A stretch of DNA of 5,005 bases from an uncultured bacterium (lineage in GTDB: Bacteria; Pseudomonadota; Gammaproteobacteria; Burkholderiales; Burkholderiaceae_D), in assembly GCA_903872555.1 (NCBI GenBank), contig CAIQLE010000286.1, forward strand, positions 1 to 5,005, read 5' to 3'. Numbering within the stretch: the stretch's first letter is position 1; each line of letters starts with the position of its first letter. Both the position numbers and the translations under genes were made by a program. Under the pieces are notes generated by a model, which saw only the letters and a list, made by a program, of their open reading frames with translations, did not search any database and was not told the DNA's origin. Below, in pieces: positions 1-5,005 of this stretch.

Positions 1-108
1 ATCCGCACCCAGACCGGCAATAGCCTGCTTGATGCCGTGGATGCGCGGACGCGATCCCAGTGAGCTGATGCCTTTGTGAATATTCCAGGTAGCGATGCGT
101 AGTTTCAT
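1..108 (-). CDS. Endonuclease/exonuclease/phosphatase-family protein, N-terminal fragment
   Basis: Only the first 36 codons are in the window; the gene continues past position 1. The ATG is at 108-106 and the reading frame is open to the edge. The peptide starts MKLRIATWNIHKG and continues with a basic SRPRIHGIKQAI stretch. The TWNIHKG segment matches the first beta strand of the endonuclease/exonuclease/phosphatase (DNase I-like) fold, where the Asn is a conserved active-site residue. Family members are metal-dependent phosphodiesterases or phosphatases acting on nucleic acids, lipids or inositol phosphates, so the substrate cannot be read from this fragment. It starts 12 bp after the nudB stop codon, so it is probably co-transcribed with nudB. 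No good Shine-Dalgarno sequence is visible, which would fit translational coupling. In related betaproteobacteria I recall a cardiolipin synthase-like gene following it; that part is outside the window. Family assignment is fairly safe; exact function is unknown. Confidence 0.8.
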   Translation of the reverse strand, partial: MKLRIATWNIHKGISSLGSRPRIHGIKQAIAGLGAD

Positions 109-120
109 TGATCAATCAAT

Positions 121-585
121 TCATTTTTTCAGGTACTTAGGCAACTGCAATAGGGCTTCAGCATTCGAGGGGGAGAAGCACTGATCCGCTGCTTCGCGCC
201 AGTCCAGCCAGCGATACTGCAGATGCTCGCGCTCTGCCAGTGTGATGGCTATGTCGTGCGGAACCTGCAAGCCAAATACATGCTCGGTGTTATGTGTAAT
301 GCCGGGCGCATAACGATGTCGCCACACAGGATAGATCTCATACACATTGGAAAGTTGCCAGTCCCGAAGATTTTCTTGCGGGACTTGCGAACTTCCTATG
401 CTGATGCCCGTTTCTTCCCACACTTCACGGATTGCAGTCTCACGCAAGGGCTCATCCGGCGTATCTTTTGAGCCGGTGACGGACTGCCAGAAACCGGGTT
501 TGTCCGCACGCTCTAGCAGCAATATCTGCAGCTCGGCGGTGTAGATGACAACCAGCACGGATTCGGGAATTTTATGGGGGTTCAT
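121..585 (-). CDS. nudB: Dihydroneopterin triphosphate diphosphatase (Nudix hydrolase)
   Basis: A 154-residue cytosolic Nudix hydrolase predicted to remove pyrophosphate from 7,8-dihydroneopterin triphosphate, the step after GTP cyclohydrolase I in folate synthesis. The Nudix box spans about residues 38-61, with G38, R53-E54, E57-E58 and G60; the REVWEETGI core carries the metal-binding glutamates. Beyond the box it shares features I recall from E. coli NudB: FWQSVTGS at 32-39, RHRYAPG at 89-95 followed by an NTE at 99-101, and YRWLDW at 124-129. These make NudB much more likely than a generic MutT-type enzyme, and the length is close to the E. coli enzyme (about 150). One oddity is an extra residue between the box glycine and the first acidic position. 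The start ATG at 585 has no clear Shine-Dalgarno sequence upstream. A terminator and two hairpins separate it from aspS, so it probably has its own promoter. The next gene begins 12 bp after its stop. Confidence 0.9.
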   Translation of the reverse strand: MNPHKIPESVLVVIYTAELQILLLERADKPGFWQSVTGSKDTPDEPLRETAIREVWEETGISIGSSQVPQENLRDWQLSNVYEIYPVWRHRYAPGITHNTEHVFGLQVPHDIAITLAEREHLQYRWLDWREAADQCFSPSNAEALLQLPKYLKK

Positions 586-613
586 CGTTTTCAGGATGTT
601 CGGCGTTTAAGCC

Positions 614-619
614 ATTATG
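614..619 (-). promoter_or_regulatory. Possible -10 box for nudB
   Basis: Read on the minus strand, CATAAT lies 28 bp before the nudB ATG, the right distance for a short 5' leader. No good -35 hexamer sits 16-18 bp upstream; the nearest candidates (CTTACT or TTACTT) are spaced only 14-15 bp away. The box overlaps the edge of the inverted repeat at 617-644. A promoter is expected here because the aspS terminator closes the upstream unit, but this exact box is a weak guess. Confidence 0.25.
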
Positions 620-644
620 CCTTGTTTAAAAACAAGTAAGGCAT
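617..644. repeat. Imperfect inverted repeat upstream of nudB
   Basis: The outer arms ATGCCTT (617-623) and AAGGCAT (638-644) are perfect complements. Inside them, CTTGTTT (621-627) also pairs with AAACAAG (630-636) around a 2-base spacer, so two alternative foldings are possible. No T-run follows on either strand, so it does not look like an intrinsic terminator. It lies where the nudB promoter is expected and could be an operator, a leader hairpin, or chance in AT-rich DNA. Confidence 0.45.
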
Positions 645-655
645 GACAGGCAAGC

Positions 656-674
656 GTGCAGACGGGGTCTGCAC
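656..674. repeat. Perfect 8-bp inverted repeat with 3-base centre
   Basis: The arms GTGCAGAC (656-663) and GTCTGCAC (667-674) are exact complements around GGG on the plus strand (CCC on the minus strand). The 19-bp dyad is 71 bp upstream of the nudB start and 19 bp beyond the aspS terminator. It lacks a U-tract in either direction. It may be a transcription-factor operator, a transcript-stabilising hairpin, or a copy of a dispersed short palindrome; the sequence alone does not decide. Confidence 0.6.
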
Positions 675-692
675 AAATGAGCAAGAAGGCAT

Positions 693-735
693 AAAAAAAC
701 CGGTCAGAGGGACGAGCCCACCAACCGGTTTTTTT
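693..735 (-). terminator. Intrinsic terminator downstream of aspS
   Basis: Perfect 12-bp complementary arms, AAAAAAACCGGT (693-704) and ACCGGTTTTTTT (724-735), flank a 19-base loop. The first arm begins 15 bp after the aspS stop codon. In the minus-strand transcript this gives a stem with an ACCGG core ending in a run of seven U. GGG (709-711) and CCC (717-719) inside the loop can add a small inner stem. The A-run on the opposite side makes it symmetric, so it could also stop plus-strand transcription. It closes the fmdB-like/DUF502/aspS unit and implies separate initiation for nudB. Confidence 0.85.
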
Positions 736-750
736 GCAGCAAAGCCTGAA

Positions 751-2568
751 TCAGGCTTTGACGACAGGCTCGATATTGCGCAGCCGTATATGCAGCTCTT
801 TTAATTGCTTCTCATCGACTTCGCTCGGTGCCTGCGTCAGCAGACATTGCGCACGCTGGGTCTTGGGGAAGGCGATCACATCACGTATCGATTCAGCGCC
901 GGTCATCATGGTGACGATACGGTCCAGACCGAAGGCCAGACCACCGTGCGGTGGTGCGCCATATTGCAAGGCATCGAGCAGGAAGCCGAATTTGATCTGC
1001 GCTTCTTCAGCACCGATATTCAGGGCGCGGAACACTTTACTCTGCACATCGGCGCGGTGGATACGGACCGAACCACCGCCCAGTTCCCAGCCGTTCAAGA
1101 CCATGTCGTAAGCCTGAGCGATGGCACGGCCCGGATCAGTCTCAATGAAGTCTTCATGCCCCTGCTTGGGCGCGGTGAAGGGGTGATGCAGCGCATTCCA
1201 GCGGCCGGCTTCTTCATCATGTTCAAACATGGGGAAGTCGACCACCCAGAGTGGGCGCCAGGTATCTTCAAACAAACCGTTCTTGCGACCGAATTCGCTG
1301 TGACCTATCTTCACGCGCAAGGCACCAATCGCATCATTCACGACTTTGGCTTTGTCAGCGCCGAAGAAAATCAGGTCGCCGTTTTCTGCGCCGGTTTTTT
1401 CTATGATCTGTGCGAGCGCTGCATCATGCAGATTTTTGACGATCGGCGACTGCAGACCTTCGCGGCCCTTGCTCTTGTCATTGACTTTGATGTACGCCAG
1501 ACCCTTAGCGCCGTAGATGGCGACGAACTGGGTATAGGCATCGATCTCGGAACGCGGCATGCCGCCGTTTTCCATCGCGCCGCCCGGCACGCGCAAGCCC
1601 ACCACGCGACCGCCTTCCATATTTGCTGCGCCAGAGAAGACTTTGAAATCCACGTCCTTCATGACATCAGTCAGCTCGGTGAATTCGAGTTTCACGCGCA
1701 TGTCCGGCTTGTCCGAACCATACATGCCCATGGCAGTGGCGAAATCCATCACAGGGAAAGGATTCGGCAGGTCGACGCCGAGTGCATTTTTGAACACCAG
1801 TCGTATCATGCCTTCGAACATGTCACGGATTTCCTGCTCCGACATGAATGAAGTTTCACAGTCGATCTGAGTGAATTCAGGCTGACGATCAGCACGCAGA
1901 TCTTCATCGCGGAAGCACTTGGTGATCTGATAGTAGCGATCAAAGTTAGCCACCATCAGCAGCTGCTTGAATAACTGCGGCGACTGCGGCAGCGCAAAGA
2001 AATGGCCCGCATTCACGCGCGAAGGCACCAGATAATCACGCGCACCTTCGGGTGTGGACTTGGTCAGCATCGGTGTTTCAATATCGATGAAACCATTTTC
2101 GTCGAGGAATTTACGCACTTCCATCGAGACCTTGTAGCGCAGCCGCAGATTCTGCTGCATCTGTGGACGGCGCAGATCCAGCACGCGGTGCGTCAGGCGT
2201 GTGGTCTCGGAAAGATTGTCATCATCGAGCTGGAACGGCGGCGTCACCGAAGGATTCAGCACTTCGAGTTCATGGCACAGCACTTCAATCTTGCCCGAAG
2301 TCAGATTGCTGTTGTCTGTGCCTTCAGGGCGCGCACGCACCAGTCCGGTAATGCGCAGGCAAAATTCATTGCGCACGGATTCAGCAGCCTTGAACATGTC
2401 GGCGCGATCCGGATCGCACACCACCTGCACCAGACCTTCGCGGTCGCGCAGGTCAATAAAAATAACACCGCCGTGGTCACGCCGGCGATGCACCCAGCCG
2501 CACAGACTGACGGTTTGACCCATTTGCGCCTCAGTAGTCAGGCCGCAGTAATTTGTTCGCATTGACAT
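751..2568 (-). CDS. aspS: Aspartyl-tRNA synthetase, bacterial type, probably non-discriminating
   Basis: A 605-residue class II aminoacyl-tRNA synthetase that charges tRNA(Asp) with aspartate in the cytosol. Residues 1 to about 105 form the OB-fold anticodon-binding domain. Motif 1 lies near LDLRRPQM (130-137). Motif 2 is [16 protein letters not shown] (219-234). Motif 3 includes GLAFGLDR (543-550). The QSPQLFKQ aspartate-site segment is at 195-202. The region from about 285 to 430 is the GAD-type insertion of bacterial AspRS, and the length is typical. His32, in [10 protein letters not shown], and Gly92, in LTSGKIEV, match the positions I recall as marking non-discriminating AspRS of the Pseudomonas type, which also charges tRNA(Asn); E. 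coli has Leu at the first position. The start could be the ATG at 2568 or the one at 2562, which gives MRTNYCG as in E. coli (MRTEYCG). Neither has a clear Shine-Dalgarno sequence. It is third in a tight unit, 17 bp after the DUF502 gene, and a terminator follows. Confidence 0.97.
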   Translation of the reverse strand: MSMRTNYCGLTTEAQMGQTVSLCGWVHRRRDHGGVIFIDLRDREGLVQVVCDPDRADMFKAAESVRNEFCLRITGLVRARPEGTDNSNLTSGKIEVLCHELEVLNPSVTPPFQLDDDNLSETTRLTHRVLDLRRPQMQQNLRLRYKVSMEVRKFLDENGFIDIETPMLTKSTPEGARDYLVPSRVNAGHFFALPQSPQLFKQLLMVANFDRYYQITKCFRDEDLRADRQPEFTQIDCETSFMSEQEIRDMFEGMIRLVFKNALGVDLPNPFPVMDFATAMGMYGSDKPDMRVKLEFTELTDVMKDVDFKVFSGAANMEGGRVVGLRVPGGAMENGGMPRSEIDAYTQFVAIYGAKGLAYIKVNDKSKGREGLQSPIVKNLHDAALAQIIEKTGAENGDLIFFGADKAKVVNDAIGALRVKIGHSEFGRKNGLFEDTWRPLWVVDFPMFEHDEEAGRWNALHHPFTAPKQGHEDFIETDPGRAIAQAYDMVLNGWELGGGSVRIHRADVQSKVFRALNIGAEEAQIKFGFLLDALQYGAPPHGGLAFGLDRIVTMMTGAESIRDVIAFPKTQRAQCLLTQAPSEVDEKQLKELHIRLRNIEPVVKA

Positions 2569-2573
2569 GGTGT

Positions 2574-2597
2574 TCAGTCTCAGTTTCAGTGATCAGT
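2574..2597. repeat. Four spaced copies of TCAGT at the DUF502/aspS junction
   Basis: TCAGT occurs at 2574-2578, 2580-2584, 2586-2590 and 2593-2597, with starts 6, 6 and 7 bases apart. On the minus strand these are ACTGA units that cover the last codons of the DUF502 gene, its stop codon and most of the 17-bp gap before the aspS ATG. The array takes the space where a Shine-Dalgarno sequence for aspS would normally sit. It may simply be a product of replication slippage. Confidence 0.5.
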
Positions 2598-3206
2598 TTT
2601 TGTTGGTTTGGTGTGCGCAGCAGGGGGTGCCACGACGCCCATGGAAACGATGTACTTCAGCGCTTCGTCGACACTCATATCCAGCTCTGTCGTGTCTTCG
2701 CGCTTCAGCATCAGGAAAAATCCCGAGGTGGGATTCGGCGTAGTCGGCACATACACGCTGACATAGTCGCCTTGCAAATGGTTCTTCACATCGCCGCCGG
2801 GCACGCCGGTCTGGAAAGCGATAGTCCAACTGCCTTGGTGCGGATACTGAATCAGCAGCGCCTTGCGAAAAGCATTCCCGGAAGAAGAAAACAGGGTGTC
2901 AGAGACTTGCTTGACGCTGGAATAAATCGAGCTCACCACCGGAATACGCTGCAGCAGCAATTCCCACAGCAACAGCAAACGATTACCTATGAAATTACGT
3001 GTCACCAGACCCGTGACGAAAATGATCACCAGTGTCAGCACCGTGCCCACGCCAGGCAGGTGAAAGCCGAGCAACATTTCAGGCCGCCACTCCGGTGGCA
3101 GCAGCAGCAAAGACTGATCCAGCGTACTGATGATCAGGTTCAGCACCCACAAGGTAATGGCCAGAGGCACAAGAACCAGCAGGCCGGTGATGAAGTATTT
3201 ACGCAT
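2586..3206 (-). CDS. DUF502-family integral membrane protein
   Basis: A 206-residue inner-membrane protein of unknown function. Two hydrophobic helices stand out: residues about 5-30 ([19 protein letters not shown]) and about 50-72 ([19 protein letters not shown]). A third, weaker amphipathic stretch follows, with [14 protein letters not shown] at 87-100. The rest is a soluble C-terminal domain with [14 protein letters not shown] at about 152-165. These segments and the length fit the DUF502 family, which is widespread in proteobacteria; I know of no established biochemical role. The C-terminal tail is polar and Lys/Thr-rich and probably disordered. The ATG at 3206 lies 11 bp after the stop of the zinc ribbon gene, and only a weak purine stretch precedes it, so coupled translation is likely. 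The stop is 17 bp before aspS. Location in this unit suggests co-expression with aspS but does not show a shared function. Confidence 0.88.
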   Translation of the reverse strand: MRKYFITGLLVLVPLAITLWVLNLIISTLDQSLLLLPPEWRPEMLLGFHLPGVGTVLTLVIIFVTGLVTRNFIGNRLLLLWELLLQRIPVVSSIYSSVKQVSDTLFSSSGNAFRKALLIQYPHQGSWTIAFQTGVPGGDVKNHLQGDYVSVYVPTTPNPTSGFFLMLKREDTTELDMSVDEALKYIVSMGVVAPPAAHTKPTKTDH

Positions 3207-3217
3207 GGCTGTACCGC

Positions 3218-3559
3218 TTAGTTAGAGGAGGCTGCAGCCGGCTTGCTGTCAGTCGCTGCGGATGTACTGCCAGACTCACTTTTGGCAGGCGCCGATTCAT
3301 TCGATGACGCAGATACTGCCGCAGGCGCAGAAGTACCTTCAGCATTGGGCTTGTTCGATTGATTAGAACTATTTGAACCGCCGCGAAAATCCGTCACATA
3401 CCAGCCACTGCCCTTGAGCTGAAATCCGGCCGCAGTGAGCTGTTTTTTGAACGCTGGCTTGCCACAGGATTCGCACTCCGTCAGTGGTGCATCAGAGATT
3501 TTTTGCAGAATATCCCGGGCGAAGCCACATGCTTCGCAGCGGTAGGCGTAAATCGGCAT
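3218..3559 (-). CDS. FmdB-family zinc ribbon protein with low-complexity tail
   Basis: A 113-residue protein, first gene of the unit leading into aspS. The N-terminal 60 residues form an FmdB-type zinc ribbon: MPIYAYRCEACG opens it, and two Cys pairs, C8/C11 and C29/C32, can bind one zinc ion. The sequence around residues 41-60 (TAAGFQLKGSGWYVTDFRG) is typical of the family. FmdB was named as a putative regulator in methylotroph amide/formamide gene clusters, but the role of these small ribbons is not established. Residues 61-113 are almost entirely Ser, Ala, Asn, Thr, Pro, Lys and Glu and are probably disordered. There is no signal peptide or membrane segment, so it should be cytosolic. The ATG at 3559 is well supported by an AAGGAG ribosome-binding site 5 bases upstream. 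The stop is 11 bp from the DUF502 start. Confidence 0.92.
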   Translation of the reverse strand: MPIYAYRCEACGFARDILQKISDAPLTECESCGKPAFKKQLTAAGFQLKGSGWYVTDFRGGSNSSNQSNKPNAEGTSAPAAVSASSNESAPAKSESGSTSAATDSKPAAASSN

Positions 3560-3564
3560 GCTTG

Positions 3565-3572
3565 CTCCTTCC
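3565..3572 (-). promoter_or_regulatory. Strong ribosome-binding site of the zinc ribbon gene
   Basis: Minus strand GGAAGGAG, with AAGGAG at 3570-3565, lies 5 bases before the ATG at 3559. It is by far the best Shine-Dalgarno match in the window. It fixes the start of the first gene in the unit, whereas the genes downstream of it have weak or no such sites. Confidence 0.85.
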
Positions 3573-3595
3573 CTGCAAAATTTTGAAAACCTTGA

Positions 3596-3601
3596 ATTAT
3601 A
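3596..3601 (-). promoter_or_regulatory. Probable -10 box of the fmdB-like/DUF502/aspS unit
   Basis: A perfect TATAAT is read on the minus strand, 36 bp before the ATG of the zinc ribbon gene, in the 79-bp gap after the symporter gene. The expected transcription start is near 3589, giving a leader of about 30 nt. A recognisable -35 element at 16-18 bp is lacking (TCAGCC or similar), so the promoter may be weak or activator-dependent. A 10-bp palindrome, CAAAATTTTG (3576-3585), lies in the presumed leader. Confidence 0.45.
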
Positions 3602-3638
3602 AAGGGTTTCCAGCGAGGGGCTGAGCCGATTCGGGCAT

Positions 3639-5005
3639 TTATGCAGGCTGAGTCTGGCGACTGAGCTGAGGTGTTAACGATCCTGCAATCATGCCCAAAA
3701 ACGCCACCAGCAAGCCCACCAGCTGTGGCGGCCAGATGGATGCGGTGCCATAGGCTTCCATCAGCAGCCAGGACAGCAAGCCACCGATCACCGATACCAG
3801 TGCGCCCTGCGTCGTCGCGCGCTGCCAGTACAGGCCCATGACCAGAGGGATGAACGCCCCCACCAGAGGCACTTTGTAGGCATTGCCCACCATTTCATAA
3901 ATAGGCATGCCCTGCGACATCAGAGCGAAAGTCGTTACAACTACAGTGAAACAAACCACCACAATGCGCGTGGTCAGCAAGAGCTGCCTGTCATCCATAG
4001 GAACAAATTCACGGATGATGTTTTCAGTCAGCGTGATACTGGGCGCTAGCAGCGTGCCACTGGCAGTCGACATAATGGCCGACAGCAGCGCGCCAAAAAA
4101 CATCACCTGTGCCAATAATGGCGTTTGCTGCAAGACCAGGGTGGGCAGAATCATCTGCGGATCACTCTCGATCAGGGAATTGAACATGTCGGGTGCAATG
4201 ATTTGTGCCGCATACACCAGAAACATGGGGATGAAAGCAAAGAAGAAATACAAAGAACCGCCAATCACTGCACCACCCACAGAGACATTTTCCGAACGCG
4301 CCGACATCACGCGCTGAAACACATCCTGCTGAGGAATGGAACCAAACATGATCGTCACGCCCGCACCGACAAATGCCAGTATCGCTGGCAGGGTGGGCTG
4401 AGGGAAAAAGTGCAGCTTGCCCGCCTCGGCCGCATGCGCGATCACGACCGGCGCACCACCGGCCTGCCCTGCCACCACCCATGCGATGTACAACATACCA
4501 AGAACGATGAGTGACATCTGAAAAGCATCGGTCAGCGCGACTGACCACATGCCACCAAACAGGGTATACACCAGCACAATCACCGCGCCAATAATCATAC
4601 CGGCGGACATTGAGATCACGCCCTGTGTGAGCACACTGAACACCAGACCCAGAGCCGTGATCTGAGCAGACACCCAGCCCAGATAAGAAATCACGATGCA
4701 GACTGAAACGATGATCTCGACCGGACGGTTGTAACGCTGCTTGTAATAATCACCAATGGTGAGCAGGTTCATGCGGTACAGCTTGCGCGCAAAAAACAAA
4801 CCCACAAAAATCAGGCACAGCGACGCACCGAATGGATCTTCTATGGTGCCGCCCAGACCCTGAGCAGCAAAGCGCGCCGGAATGCCCATCACGGTTTCTG
4901 AACCAAACCAGGTCGCAAAGACCGTAGCAACCACCACGGGTAATGGCAGCGAACGCCCGGCATTCGCATAGTCGCCTGACGTCTTGACGCGTCGTGAGGC
5001 ATACA
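3639..5005 (-). CDS. Sodium:solute symporter (SSS family), N-terminus outside window
   Basis: The last 454 or so residues of a polytopic Na+-coupled transporter of the SSS family (PutP/PanF/SGLT type). The frame is open through position 5005, so the GTG at 4937 is not the true start. The upstream residues include DYANAGRSLPLP, a typical early-loop motif of the family, so only the first few dozen residues are missing. Counting from the codon at 4937, WFGSET is at 10-15 and LFGGMWSVALTDAFQ at 126-140, the latter an SSS signature. SAIMSTASGTLL (286-297) holds the Ser-Thr pair that aligns with the Na2-site residues of PutP. About eleven hydrophobic helices are visible, the last at about 404-420, followed by a short polar tail. 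The substrate could be an amino acid, a carboxylate or a vitamin and cannot be told from this sequence. The stop is 79 bp before the zinc ribbon gene. No intrinsic terminator is evident between them, so some read-through into the next unit is possible. Confidence 0.92.
   Translation of the reverse strand, partial: YASRRVKTSGDYANAGRSLPLPVVVATVFATWFGSETVMGIPARFAAQGLGGTIEDPFGASLCLIFVGLFFARKLYRMNLLTIGDYYKQRYNRPVEIIVSVCIVISYLGWVSAQITALGLVFSVLTQGVISMSAGMIIGAVIVLVYTLFGGMWSVALTDAFQMSLIVLGMLYIAWVVAGQAGGAPVVIAHAAEAGKLHFFPQPTLPAILAFVGAGVTIMFGSIPQQDVFQRVMSARSENVSVGGAVIGGSLYFFFAFIPMFLVYAAQIIAPDMFNSLIESDPQMILPTLVLQQTPLLAQVMFFGALLSAIMSTASGTLLAPSITLTENIIREFVPMDDRQLLLTTRIVVVCFTVVVTTFALMSQGMPIYEMVGNAYKVPLVGAFIPLVMGLYWQRATTQGALVSVIGGLLSWLLMEAYGTASIWPPQLVGLLVAFLGMIAGSLTPQLSRQTQPA

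Noticed and set aside
107..116. ATTGATCAAT palindrome overlapping the start of the gene after nudB
   Set aside because: It is a short AT-rich 10-bp palindrome at a gene junction, with nothing else to support a regulatory role.
805..1851. Long plus-strand open frame of 348 codons antisense to aspS
   Set aside because: It lies wholly inside the unmistakable aspS gene. Its product is a His- and Phe-rich mix with no recognisable domain, as expected for a frame opposite a codon-biased gene.
2002..2565. Plus-strand open frame of 187 codons opposite the 5' part of aspS
   Set aside because: The product is rich in His, Arg and Gln with no family resemblance, and the frame mirrors the AspRS coding frame. 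It is a shadow of aspS.
2553..3221. Plus-strand open frame of 222 codons opposite the DUF502 gene
   Set aside because: The sequence is Gln/His-rich because it is antisense to Leu- and Val-rich membrane codons. The minus-strand DUF502 protein has clear family features and fits the operon spacing.
3576..3585. CAAAATTTTG palindrome in the zinc ribbon gene leader as an operator
   Set aside because: It is a 10-bp AT-rich palindrome with no spacer and no match to an operator I know. Such sequences arise easily by chance, so I mention it only under the promoter.
4162..4548. Minus-strand open frame of 128 codons inside the symporter gene
   Set aside because: It is an alternate frame within a well-supported SSS transporter. 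The product is rich in Cys, Arg and Gly and has no recognisable motif.
4935..4937. GTG codon as the symporter start
   Set aside because: The same frame is open to the window edge, and the upstream residues include DYANAGRSLPLP, a conserved early part of SSS proteins. The true start must lie beyond position 5005.

Overview
The window looks like ordinary chromosomal core sequence from a betaproteobacterium, most likely of the order Burkholderiales. An Oxalobacteraceae-type genome of moderate GC is my best guess, but no marker gene here fixes the genus. The reasons are the protein sequences themselves and the gene order: an FmdB-type zinc ribbon protein, a DUF502 membrane protein, aspS, nudB, then an endonuclease/exonuclease/phosphatase-family gene. 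I recall this order from betaproteobacterial genomes. Every gene I can support lies on the minus strand, so transcription runs from high to low coordinates.

Right part (about 3639-5005): the C-terminal bulk of a sodium:solute symporter (SSS family), whose N-terminus lies beyond the window. A 79-bp gap follows. It carries a TATAAT box and a strong Shine-Dalgarno sequence for the next gene.

Middle (751-3559): a compact three-gene unit made of the zinc ribbon protein, the DUF502 membrane protein and aspartyl-tRNA synthetase. The gaps are 11 and 17 bp, and a clear intrinsic terminator lies just downstream of aspS at 693-735. The AspRS has the His-plus-Gly residue pair associated with non-discriminating AspRS, which suggests that this organism makes Asn-tRNA(Asn) by the GatCAB transamidation route.

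Left part (1-692): a 165-bp intergenic region holds the aspS terminator and two further inverted repeats. Then come nudB (dihydroneopterin triphosphate pyrophosphatase, folate synthesis) and, 12 bp further on, the first 36 codons of an endonuclease/exonuclease/phosphatase-family protein that leaves the window. These two probably form a second transcription unit.

I found no mobile element, CRISPR array, RNA gene or defence-like cassette, and no evidence of a new multi-gene system. The points worth a second look are small: the cluster of inverted repeats before nudB, the AspRS specificity residues, a short repeat in the aspS leader, a spaced Nudix box, and the low-complexity tail of the zinc ribbon protein.
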